Part shown: positions 56,068-64,000 of the stretch, one piece after another | How the letters are laid out: each line of letters opens with the position of its first letter | Position numbering within the stretch: position 1 is the first letter of the stretch | Source of the DNA: Stentor roeselii | Lineage: Eukaryota > Ciliophora > Heterotrichea > Heterotrichida > Stentoridae | Direction of reading: 5' to 3' | DNA length: 64,000 nucleotides | NCBI GenBank assembly: GCA_006503475.1 | Contig: RSEH01000161.1 | Location: forward strand, 46,406 to 110,405 | Program-made: the position numbers and the translations under genes | The notes under the pieces: generated by a model | Seen by the model: the letters and a program-made list of their open reading frames with translations, nothing else | The model's database searches: none | What the model was told of the DNA's origin: nothing

Positions 56068-56871
56068 TCAATACAAACTAATGAACTTAATCTTAGCGTT
56101 ATTCCTGATACCTTTCATAATTTTCTCTGCAAAAAATGCAGTGTTTTTTAGCACTTTCCAAGATTCTTGTTTATAATCATTTTTTTCCGCTCTAAAAGTC
56201 CTTTTCTTTTCCTTAATCCTACTTTTCGGAGTTTTGTTTTTAACTTCAACTCTTTCAACATATAAATTTTCCTCTCTAAAATTTTCCTTAAATTTTTCAT
56301 CTAAATTTTTTTCATCCTTTTCCAAATTTTCCTTTAAAACCTGTGAATAACTAAAGTCATCATTTTTTCTTAACCAGTTTTTTTTCCAGCTTTTCTGACT
56401 TTCAAGTAATTTTTCAATATCCGATTTTTCCAAAACCTTCGAATTTTCCATTAAAACATTTTTCTGAACTTGAATTTCTTCTAATCTTTTCAGTTCATTC
56501 TTCAAGTTTTCTTCATTGACACCGTTTTGAGGTCGATAACTTCTTCTTATTTTCTTGATTTTTGCAAAAGAGATTTTTTTTGTATCAGGAAATTTTATTT
56601 GATTGAAAGATTCTCCACTTTTGTTAAAGTTTTCAATGTTTTTTTCTTCTTTTCTGATTTTCAAGTCTTTTAAAGGCACAGGGGACGGTACTGCAAGAAT
56701 TGAGTATTTTTTAGGATTTGAAAATAGTTTTAACAGACCTGGGTTTTCCTCCAGGGCTGTCGGGGTTAAAAGACGGTTGAACTGGCTTGACACAGGGGTA
56801 AAGCTTCTGAAGGCAAGAGTGTTCGTTGTTTCAAATGAAAGACGTGAGCTGCTTAACGTTAATTTTTTCAT
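56068..56871 (-). CDS. Hypothetical Lys/Glu-rich coiled-coil protein
   Basis: A 267-residue protein starting MKKLTLSSSR; the frame is open upstream but contains no earlier ATG. It is basic and partly coiled coil (about 125-215), with no membrane span or enzyme motif. Function unknown. Confidence 0.66.
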   Translation of the reverse strand: MKKLTLSSSRLSFETTNTLAFRSFTPVSSQFNRLLTPTALEENPGLLKLFSNPKKYSILAVPSPVPLKDLKIRKEEKNIENFNKSGESFNQIKFPDTKKISFAKIKKIRRSYRPQNGVNEENLKNELKRLEEIQVQKNVLMENSKVLEKSDIEKLLESQKSWKKNWLRKNDDFSYSQVLKENLEKDEKNLDEKFKENFREENLYVERVEVKNKTPKSRIKEKKRTFRAEKNDYKQESWKVLKNTAFFAEKIMKGIRNNAKIKFISLY

Positions 56872-57038
56872 GAATATTAGATTTATGATCCTTTTTATAA
56901 GAAAATCATTGAAAATCAAGGAGTTTCTTTAAGAAGTTTCTAGAAGTGAATAATAAAATTTGTAAGAAATTTTAATCAAGTGTCTTAAATGAAAAAATTT
57001 GAAATTAGTTTAAAACCTTTTAAATAAACTGAAATTTT

Positions 57039-57947
57039 ATGGAAGTCAGGGTTGGAGGCAGATATCGACTCGAAGAACTCATAAAAAGAGGAAAAATCTC
57101 TGAAGTCTGGAAAGCAGTCGACGTGATAACCCAGAACCAATTCGCAGTAAAAGTCTCAAAAAACAAGAAAAGTTCTTCAGAGACTGACAGAGAGGTAAAG
57201 ATTTATGAAATGCTGCGAAAAGTTCCTGGCTTTGCAAAAGTCCACTGGCATGGAAAAGAGTCAAAAGACTCAGTCTTAGTTTTAGACCTTCTCGGGCCGT
57301 CATTGGAAGACCTGGTCATCAAGTATCAAAGACTTACTCTTCAAACAGTCTGTAAACTTGCAGTGGAAATGATAGAAAAAGTGAAGATTCTTCATTCCAA
57401 GCACATTATTCACAGAGATTTAAAACCAGATGAATTTTTAATTGAGTCTGAAGGAAGTGCTTCAGTTTATTTAATTGACTTTAACCTTGCGAAGTCTTAT
57501 AAAGACAGTAAAAACTCGCATGTTGCTTATGTTGAAGGGAAACCTTTTGTTGGCACTGCCAGGTATGCCTCGGTCAATACGCATCTGGGAATTGAACAGT
57601 CGAGAAGAGATGATTTGGAATGTCTTGGGTACTCTTTTGTTTACTTGGCGAATGGGAAATTACCCTGGCAAGGGGTTAGAGCTTATACGAATACTGAAAA
57701 ATTTTTAAAGCTTACAGAAAAGAAACTTGCTACTATTATTGATGTGCTTTGTGATGGCTTACCTCCTGAATTTGCGCAGTTTCTTTCTTATTCGAGAAGT
57801 TTAAGATTTGAGGAAAGACCACAGTATGAATATTTGAAGAACTTGTTTATTACTCTTTATAGTAAACTAGAGCCGGTTGAGTATTTGTTTGAATGGGTTA
57901 CTCCACTCTCTCTACCCAAAGACCAAACCGAAGAAATTCAAAGTTAA
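57039..57947 (+). CDS. Casein kinase 1-like kinase with altered metal-site residues
   Basis: A 302-residue protein covering little more than a kinase domain, as in short CK1 proteins. Family signs are LLGPSLEDL, HRDLKPD..L, VGTARYASVN and RRDDLECLGY. Lys38 (AVK) and the HRD Asp127 are present. The Asn that binds the second metal is Glu132 (PDEFL instead of PDNFL), DFG is DFN (147-149), and the glycine loop KRGKISEV has lost two glycines. It may be weakly active or inactive. It ends 9 bp from the convergent propeller gene. Confidence 0.88.
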   Translation: MEVRVGGRYRLEELIKRGKISEVWKAVDVITQNQFAVKVSKNKKSSSETDREVKIYEMLRKVPGFAKVHWHGKESKDSVLVLDLLGPSLEDLVIKYQRLTLQTVCKLAVEMIEKVKILHSKHIIHRDLKPDEFLIESEGSASVYLIDFNLAKSYKDSKNSHVAYVEGKPFVGTARYASVNTHLGIEQSRRDDLECLGYSFVYLANGKLPWQGVRAYTNTEKFLKLTEKKLATIIDVLCDGLPPEFAQFLSYSRSLRFEERPQYEYLKNLFITLYSKLEPVEYLFEWVTPLSLPKDQTEEIQS

Positions 57948-57956
57948 TTATTAAAA

Positions 57957-59153
57957 TTAATTACCCCAACGTACCAATTCTCCACTTCTATGTCCAGTAT
58001 ACAAATTTCCAAAATCATCATCAAAAGTAACAGTCATCAAATCATCCAGGTCCTTATCCTTCAATTCCAAGACCCCTTCTCCAGTGCCAAGTCGAAAGAC
58101 TTTAATTGAATTAGCTTCGAAATTTCCAGGATTATTTCTAAGATTATACCTTGCATCATTGCAAGAGACCAGAATCAGGTCCTGTCCTCTTGAAACAAAG
58201 AGTCGATTAGGAGACAAGTTCCTAGACTGGCAAAAAACAGGCATTCCAAAGATTTTCATCAATTTTCCATCAAAGTTCCAAGCTTCGATGACACAAGCTC
58301 GCAGGGCAAGGAAAAGATGAAGGTCGTAAAGGTAGATAAAATGTTGAGGAGAGATAAAACCACGGACTTCTTTTCTTTCCATTGTTAAAAGGTTTAGGAT
58401 CACCAGAGGCTCTGCACTTTGCTTGATTAGGAGATAGTTACTGAAAAGCTCTAGTAACTCGATTGGACGAAGAGGCTTTATCTCGATGTCGAAGATGTCT
58501 AACATTTTACCGGATTCTACAGAACAGAGCTTGCAGATTATGCTGGTTTCTCGAGGACTGTGGATTAACATTAGAAGTTCGTTGGTAAGTCGAATTTCCT
58601 CAACATTCACCTCTTTAATCTCATAGCAAAGTCGATAACTATCCAGTTTCCAAAGCTTAAAGTACTGAGAGTTCATAGATCGAGTCAATATAAGTTGATT
58701 AGCATCATCAAATTCAATAAACCCAGGATTACAAAGATTTTCATCCTTAAACAATTCAACAGGTTCAACAATTCCGTTTTCCAAGTCATTCAAAGAATAA
58801 GACCGACACTTGAGTCGATTTCCTTCCTGATCAGAAATAAGAACGATAAGAATAACCGCATTTTGAAATTTATTGCAATAAACCGTCTTACTATCCTCAT
58901 TCTCCGCAGTGAGTTCGAACAGTACTTGATGTGAAAATTTACTGACACACAAGCATCTGTGATTCGAGTTGATGATGAAAAGTAAATTCGCTGAAGGGAT
59001 TATTTCTATGATAGGACTCGAACTTACTTTAAACCTCGCTTTTTGGTCGTTGGTTATCCATCGCAGACTGTCGTAAATGTGCTTTTCGCTGAATTCGGAT
59101 CGAGAAAGTAAACCGAATTCGCGAAGCATTAGTGACTGACTGGCGTTAGTCAT
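57957..59153 (-). CDS. WD40-like beta-propeller protein
   Basis: A 398-residue protein made of repeated four-strand beta units; weak WD-type ends include YTGHRSGELVRWGN and FLALRACVIEAWNF. One propeller probably fills the protein. No other domain. Probably a scaffold. AATAA directly precedes the ATG. Confidence 0.78.
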   Translation of the reverse strand: MTNASQSLMLREFGLLSRSEFSEKHIYDSLRWITNDQKARFKVSSSPIIEIIPSANLLFIINSNHRCLCVSKFSHQVLFELTAENEDSKTVYCNKFQNAVILIVLISDQEGNRLKCRSYSLNDLENGIVEPVELFKDENLCNPGFIEFDDANQLILTRSMNSQYFKLWKLDSYRLCYEIKEVNVEEIRLTNELLMLIHSPRETSIICKLCSVESGKMLDIFDIEIKPLRPIELLELFSNYLLIKQSAEPLVILNLLTMERKEVRGFISPQHFIYLYDLHLFLALRACVIEAWNFDGKLMKIFGMPVFCQSRNLSPNRLFVSRGQDLILVSCNDARYNLRNNPGNFEANSIKVFRLGTGEGVLELKDKDLDDLMTVTFDDDFGNLYTGHRSGELVRWGN

Positions 59154-59291
59154 TTATTGTCATTAAAAAGGGGATTTAATCAGGTTGAATTTACCACATT
59201 TTTAGGTTTTTAAGGTAAGAAAAAACTGGGAAAATGGGGATTTAATTAGGTTGAATTTTTAACGCATTTTTTAAAGTGAAGTAAGAAATAA

Positions 59292-59609
59292 CTAGTTAAA
59301 ATCTTGAAAAGATTCTTGGAAGGCTTCTGTGATGTGACTTCGCTTGTGACGGACTAACATGCATTTGGTACGGAAGTCTTTTTCGCATTGGTCACATTTG
59401 AAGGGCTTTATGTTTAAATGGATGTTTTTGTGTTGTTGGCAACTCTCGGTTGATGCGAATTCACGACCACAGATTTCACATTTTGGTCTACCGATGCCCA
59501 GATGGTATTTCTTTACATGCTTGTCTAATGTGTATTTCGACTGATATTCCCTTGAACAATTAGGAAATATGCAGCAATAAAGCTTTATCAGGTATATTTG
59601 GTCGTTCAT
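59292..59609 (-). CDS. C2H2 zinc-finger protein, copy A
   Basis: A 105-residue protein starting MNDQIYL with three C2H2 fingers: CCIFPNC...H...H, CEICGREFASTESCQQHKN.H and CDQCEKDFRTKCMLVRHKRSH. The linker HLNIKPF is a TGEKPY-like linker. A DNA-binding regulator is likely. It is closely similar to the gene at 60853-61182, and about 130 bp upstream is also alike, so the two are a tandem duplicate. A non-ATG codon extends the frame upstream, but the ATG at 59609 matches the start of the paralogue. Confidence 0.88.
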   Translation of the reverse strand: MNDQIYLIKLYCCIFPNCSREYQSKYTLDKHVKKYHLGIGRPKCEICGREFASTESCQQHKNIHLNIKPFKCDQCEKDFRTKCMLVRHKRSHITEAFQESFQDFN

Positions 59610-60852
59610 TATTATTATATTCAATATGTTTGAAACTCTTACTGGAATTAACTGGTTAAAGTAAAGTATGAATATCTTTATCAGTATTGAGAGACTATTA
59701 GAATGTTTTAGACAAAGTTGATGAAATTGGCTTTTTTTTATTTTTTATTCGTCTGAGGAAATTTTTAAGGACTGAAAAAATTCTGGAAATTTTTAAAATA
59801 AATAGGAATGTTTCAAGTTATCAAAAAATTATGTTGAGGGTGCTGATTGGGATTCTTTTTTAAGTGTTTGACTGTTGTTTAAAGATTAGAGTATAGACTG
59901 AAGATAATGTTTTCAGTCGAACTGGGGATTATGAAACGCTTTTTTAGGTGATTTGAATTTTAAAAATTATGAAATTTTTCTATTCTTTTATGAAAAATTT
60001 AGCAAGATTTTTAACTTGAGATGATCATTTATAGTTTAAGCACAGATAAAGAGGTTTAGAAATGCTGTTTTATGATAGGCTTTAATAAATGTATAGGGTT
60101 TTTTTATATTTTAAGTGATAATTTTGAAAATTTTGGGTATATAGAGATTCCTGGTATCTGAAAATGAAAATGTTTCTAACAGGTTGTTTCTGAGGTTTGG
60201 TAATTATTTTAACGATTGATTAGACATTCTTTGTCATTTATTTACAATAAACAAAGTAGCTATCTATTAGATAATATTTATAAAGATTTATATTTTTGAT
60301 TGTGTCATTCGAATATGCATTCTAAAATGATCCTTAAAGCCATGAAGCTTTTCCTGATGATAGAGCCCACAAATCACATTAGCTCTCTAAAATTTTTCTG
60401 AATCTTGAATCATTTTTTAAGCTATTCCAAGTTTTTTGACAAAACATGAAATTCTGTAAAATCTTGCATGAAGTTGTAAAACATTTCAAAGATCGATGAA
60501 AATATTTTACTAATTAGGTTCAAATTGTAAATGCTTCAAGAATATAAAGCTACCTAATTGGTTTATCAGGAACAACAGGGATAATTTATAGATTTAGATA
60601 AAAATCTTACTAGTCTTATAATAGAGTAATCCAAATTATGCTATATTTTACAAATCTCAAATTGAGATTAATGAATAATCATCAGTGAGTCACACACTAC
60701 TTATGGGTAAAGTTTATTCAATCTGATAAAATATTCAAAGAATTAGCCAGGGCATTAAACTGACTTAGTTTTTTTATAGTAACGAAAAATGAAATACCTT
60801 AATTTAAAACAACAAATACTTCAAGAAATTTCTATAATATTGGTTAAGTAAA
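59610..60852. other. Long AT-rich intergenic region between zinc-finger copies
   Basis: About 1.2 kb. The first ~130 bp are homologous to the upstream flank of the other zinc-finger copy. The rest shows no convincing gene, transposon or RNA. Confidence 0.5.
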
Positions 60853-61182
60853 CTAGCGTCTCATATAGTTACCCTGGCCCGATTCTATAAAAGCCCTGCG
60901 AAATTCATGATCTCTTATATGACGAACTAACATACATTTATTGCGAAATCCTCGATCGCATTGACCGCATTGAAAAGGTTTGATGTTTAAATGAATATTT
61001 TTGTGTTGTTGAAAGCTTTCTGTAGATGAAAACTCACGGCCACAGATTTCGCATTTAGGCTTGTCTAGTCCAAGGTGGAATCTCTTGATGTGCTTCTCTA
61101 AAGTGTATTTAGAGCGATATTCCCTTGAACAGTTAGGATATATGCAGCAGTAGAGCCTGATAAAGTGCATTTCAGAGTTCAT
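60853..61182 (-). CDS. C2H2 zinc-finger protein, copy B
   Basis: A 109-residue protein with three C2H2 fingers almost identical in layout to copy A: CCIYPNC, CEICGREFSSTESFQQHKN.H, CGQCDRGFRNKCMLVRHIRDH. The C-terminus has diverged. The start context GAATATAATAATAATGAAC is shared with copy A. Confidence 0.9.
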   Translation of the reverse strand: MNSEMHFIRLYCCIYPNCSREYRSKYTLEKHIKRFHLGLDKPKCEICGREFSSTESFQQHKNIHLNIKPFQCGQCDRGFRNKCMLVRHIRDHEFRRAFIESGQGNYMRR

Positions 61183-61944
61183 TATTATTATATTCGGTAA
61201 TTTTTAGTAATTTTTACTGGCCTGAACTGTTATGGGTCAACTTTTTTGAATTTCAGATTTTTCTGGAATGGTTTAGAATAATTTGGTCAAAGTCGATGGA
61301 AATATTTTCTTCATTTTTTTTGGTTTTTTGAATCTCAGAATATCATGGTATCAAAATCTAGGCTCCAGAAGTTTAAAGATCTACAAAATCTTTTAGACTA
61401 ATACTTTATAGTGAAATGTAAAGGTTCATCAGCATGATTTGTGTCACCACAAAACAAAATTTGGGTTAATAAGTTTTTCAATTCAGAATTTTTGGATAAG
61501 AGGACTTCTGGATTTTTGAAAAATTTAAATTTTCGATGAAATTTCATAAGTTTTAGATCCTTTAATCGGAGATACATTATTATCTTAAAGGTAGGGTCCT
61601 CATATGATAGCTTTAATCTAATTTTTTCAAGATTTATAATTTTAGAGTGAAAATATGCATAAGAGCTAATAAGCTATAAAATTTCCACTATTTTAGCTTC
61701 CCTTATAGTTATTTAATATCAATTCACTACTAAAATTTCAGTCATTCCTAAACAATTCGATATTTTCATTATTATAGAATTTAGTCTGAATTGAGACCTA
61801 TATTATTTATCAAGGTAACCAAATGAGAGATATTTAACCGATTCGCCAACTACCTAATGAAATATCAACAAATCTAAGCATCACTAAAATCCACCTTAAA
61901 TAAACATCTACAATTCTCAACCCATATCCAAAATCTTCAAACTC
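61183..61944. other. AT-rich intergenic region
   Basis: About 760 bp. The first ~140 bp share homology with the upstream flank of zinc-finger copy A. The last ~90 bp are G-poor on the plus strand. No gene seen. Confidence 0.5.
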
Positions 61945-62904
61945 TTAATCTAACATAAGTAATTTTTCCATTGCTAATTCCAGATTATTATTCGATTTAA
62001 CAAGAGCCTCTAATGCTTGTTCCGCTGAAAATCCCATCAAAGCAATTTTTTTAACATTTTCATCATAAACCTTAACAGATTCTTTTTTCCCCTTAAATGA
62101 ATCCAGGTTTTTACTTTCTTCTTTTCTATTAAAAATTCCACTTTTCAATAAATTTTCATTTTCATTTCTAGGAACAAACTCAGGTTGTCTCAACTTAAAA
62201 AAAGGATGTTGATGTTCTTTACTAAATTCACATTCTTCACAAAAGTTAACATCACAATCCGAACATTTATACCTGATTCCAACAATCGGGTTCATTCTGC
62301 ATCCATTACAAATAATTCCCAGATGTTTAAAGTTAAGTCCTGAAACTTTCAAACCGACAGGTTTTCCGATTTCTTCTCTAATGACCTGCTTGATGCTTTC
62401 CAACAAGTTATTTTTAGTATTCGTGAATTTTTCAGATGTGGAAACATCTGACCCGGAGAGAACAGAAGACGTGAACAAAGGAATAGTTTCAATGAATTTA
62501 CTTGAAGGCTCTTCTGGGTCACATCCAGATTCTTGCATTTTCGGTTTTGACATTCCTTGAGACTTATCTTCAGTCATGACACGAGTGGAAATTTCTTGGT
62601 CATTCTTCGGAGGAATTGAAGAAGACCCTGAACTTTTCAAGACAACTGGAAAAGTTTCGCTACTTTGTGAGACTTTACTTGGACTTACTTGAAGTTTTGC
62701 AATACCTGTGGAAAAAGAGAGAAAATCTTGGTATTCGGTGTTTGACGAGATGGTGATCAAGTCCCCTTCTTCATCGTTGTATTGGACTAAAGGATTTTCC
62801 AAGCCGGTGAGGTTAAAGATGTAAGTTTTGAGTGAGTCATAAGTGGCAGGTGCCGAGTTGGTTCTGCGACATTCATTTCCGAAATAGACTTTGAGAGCTA
62901 CCAT
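61945..62904 (-). CDS. p62/NBR1-like autophagy receptor (PB1-ZZ-UBA)
   Basis: A 319-residue protein with the domain order of SQSTM1/NBR1. PB1 lies at about 1-72 (VALKVYF start; OPCA part [11 protein letters not shown]). A disordered Ser-rich linker follows. The ZZ finger is near 200-245 ([27 protein letters not shown]). A UBA domain closes the protein ([17 protein letters not shown]). PB1 polymerises, ZZ binds N-degrons or RNA, and UBA binds ubiquitin, so it is likely a selective-autophagy receptor. A canonical acidic W/F-x-x-L LIR was not seen. The start is taken at MVALK; an ATG seven codons upstream is possible. Confidence 0.87.
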   Translation of the reverse strand: MVALKVYFGNECRRTNSAPATYDSLKTYIFNLTGLENPLVQYNDEEGDLITISSNTEYQDFLSFSTGIAKLQVSPSKVSQSSETFPVVLKSSGSSSIPPKNDQEISTRVMTEDKSQGMSKPKMQESGCDPEEPSSKFIETIPLFTSSVLSGSDVSTSEKFTNTKNNLLESIKQVIREEIGKPVGLKVSGLNFKHLGIICNGCRMNPIVGIRYKCSDCDVNFCEECEFSKEHQHPFFKLRQPEFVPRNENENLLKSGIFNRKEESKNLDSFKGKKESVKVYDENVKKIALMGFSAEQALEALVKSNNNLELAMEKLLMLD

Positions 62905-62989
62905 ATTATAGATCAAAAGTATCATATGTTAACAATAGATTTTTTAAGAATTATTCAAACTTTAAAGTTTTACAGGTTTATTATATTTA

Positions 62990-63313
62990 ATGTCGTACAA
63001 AGATGCACGATATAGCTTTTCTAGTCATTTTAGCGCTAAAGTCATCCGTGTCGCAAAACCTGACTGGAGGTCAGATAAACTTGTACTTCCTGAAATACCG
63101 ATACAGGCTAGCGACTTGCCTCCTGATGAAAATGATCAGAACTATCTCAGACCTGAAGATGAAAAAGTTTGGAAGGACTTAAGTATCAATGAAATGATCA
63201 ACTTGTCGACTCTTTCATTGTCGGAAAGGGAAAATTCAGAACAAAATGATGAACAGATCTATGGATTCTTCTTAGATAACAGGTTTTTTAACCAGAAAAA
63301 TTCAATAATATAA
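62990..63313 (+). CDS. Hypothetical small acidic protein
   Basis: A 107-residue protein without a recognised domain, acidic toward its C-terminus. It is divergent from the p62-like gene and ends 7 bp before the next start. Confidence 0.6.
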   Translation: MSYKDARYSFSSHFSAKVIRVAKPDWRSDKLVLPEIPIQASDLPPDENDQNYLRPEDEKVWKDLSINEMINLSTLSLSERENSEQNDEQIYGFFLDNRFFNQKNSII

Positions 63314-63320
63314 TAGTTTA

Positions 63321-64000
63321 ATGGACGATGACATTGTTAATCTTGATGAAACTTTAGAGAACTGCAAAAAAGAAGGGAAAAAACTTGGAGATCTTGAAGG
63401 TTCTTGCCAAATCATTGAAAATTCTTATCAAAATCTTGAAATTTCTCAACAAAATCATGAAAATTCTCAGAAAAATCTGGAAATTTCTGAAAATCTTGAA
63501 ATTTCTCAGCAAAATCTAGAAAATTCTCAGGAAAAAATTGAAATTTCTCATGAATGTCTAGAAAATTCTGAGGAAAGTGTTGAAATTTCTTTGAAAAAGA
63601 AGGAAATTTTGATACAACTTTCAGAAATTGGGAAAAAGGTCAATGCTAAAACGTTTGCTGGGGTAAAATTCATGGCAAAGGCTGGAAATCAACTTGAATC
63701 TCTTGCTTTTAGCTTACTTGAATACTTTCAGCAGGAAGTTCCGAGAAGTTTTTTATGGGAGCCGATTTGTAAACTCTTTTCAAACCCGGGCCCACTTATT
63801 TCAAAGATAAGAAATGCTGAAGAAGAGATAAAAAATAAGAAAATTTCTGAAAATGTTGTGAAGGTTATTTGGAAAAAGATTAATGAAGTTGATAGAAATC
63901 AAGTTGGTTCATTTAAAAGTGCAAAGGATTTGAACGTTTTTATTGAGTTTTTAGTGAAATTTTGTGAGGTTTATCTAGAGTTTTGGCCTGAAACATTAAT
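63321..64000 (+). CDS. Coiled-coil protein, partial (3' end outside window)
   Basis: An ATG at 63321 opens a frame of 226 complete codons that runs off the window. Residues about 33-94 are heptad repeats of the type E-I/N-S-Q-x-N-L encoded by 21-bp tandem DNA repeats. The following part (about 100-226) looks globular and helical, e.g. FAGVKFMAKAGNQLESLAFS and LEYFQQEVPRSFLW. No domain recognised. Confidence 0.78.
   Translation, partial: MDDDIVNLDETLENCKKEGKKLGDLEGSCQIIENSYQNLEISQQNHENSQKNLEISENLEISQQNLENSQEKIEISHECLENSEESVEISLKKKEILIQLSEIGKKVNAKTFAGVKFMAKAGNQLESLAFSLLEYFQQEVPRSFLWEPICKLFSNPGPLISKIRNAEEEIKNKKISENVVKVIWKKINEVDRNQVGSFKSAKDLNVFIEFLVKFCEVYLEFWPETL
63417..63602 (+). repeat. 21-bp tandem repeat coding for heptads
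   Basis: About nine imperfect copies of GAA-A(A/T)T-TCT-CA(A/G)-NAA-AAT-CTN. Odd and even copies tend to alternate Asn and Ile at the second residue, so a 42-bp higher-order unit may have been duplicated. One copy is six bases shorter. Confidence 0.85.

Noticed and set aside
60060-60850. Possible second transposon relic between the zinc-finger copies
   Set aside because: Neither strand gave recognisable transposase blocks as at 20.9-21.3 kb.
1-64000. tRNA, rRNA or CRISPR elements
   Set aside because: No B-box-like GGTTCGA context with matching stems and no regularly spaced identical repeats were seen by eye; a covariance-model scan would be decisive.
1-64000. Reassigned stop codons
   Set aside because: All three stops end genes at family-consistent places, and conserved domains contain no in-frame stop apart from those inside 15-nt introns.

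Overview
The window looks like a piece of a heterotrich ciliate macronuclear genome, most likely Stentor or a close relative. The DNA is AT-rich and very gene-dense. Almost every gene is a single uninterrupted reading frame. TAA, TAG and TGA all behave as stops (standard code), and the few introns that can be recognised are exactly 15 nt long with GT...AG ends. Standard code plus 15-nt introns is known for Stentor; Blepharisma has the same introns but reads TGA as Trp. The species name is inference; the introns and stop usage are read directly from the sequence.

Layout. 1-5.7 kb: the 3' end of a twin-domain guanylyl cyclase, a disordered protein, a tiny N-myristoylation/IQ-motif protein, a Cache-domain receptor, and a 132-bp tandem duplication carrying two signal-peptide-like mini-frames. 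6-20.6 kb: coiled-coil proteins, a CDPK-like pseudokinase, a RING-H2 membrane protein that becomes visible only after removing three 15-nt introns, a coiled-coil RING protein, a PX-domain sorting nexin (one intron), a calmodulin-like protein, a right-handed beta-helix protein and a zinc-binding protein. 20.6-21.8 kb: a decayed ISXO2-like transposase. 21.8-34.8 kb: a WD40-channel fusion, a MORN-repeat protein, glutathione reductase, a type I membrane protein, C2, RING-H2 and tandem CH-like proteins, and a FYVE-like/STE20 kinase. 34.8-43 kb: two adjacent paralogous ~1,350-residue type I membrane proteins. 43-56 kb: small membrane and disordered proteins, an RBR ubiquitin ligase, LSm4, SFT2, PEX5, an EF-hand protein and a cyclic-nucleotide-gated-type K+ channel. 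56-64 kb: an atypical CK1, a beta-propeller protein, a duplicated C2H2 zinc-finger pair, a p62/NBR1-like autophagy receptor, and a coiled-coil protein cut by the window end.

The genes are mostly unrelated housekeeping and signalling genes rather than an operon-like system. Two themes recur. One is cyclic nucleotide and Ca2+ signalling: guanylyl cyclase, CNG-type channel, calmodulin-like proteins, IQ-motif proteins and a CDPK-like pseudokinase. The other is ubiquitin and autophagy: two RING-H2 proteins, one RING protein, one RBR ligase and the p62-like receptor. The most unusual observations are the extreme compaction (divergent start codons 4 bp apart, a TAATG stop/start overlap, convergent stop codons that share bases), a TATAA/AATAA element directly against many start codons, abrupt switches of strand composition inside genes, the kinases with altered catalytic residues, and the giant paralogues with a threefold internal motif. 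Promoters, terminators and RNA genes could not be identified by eye; no tRNA was found.
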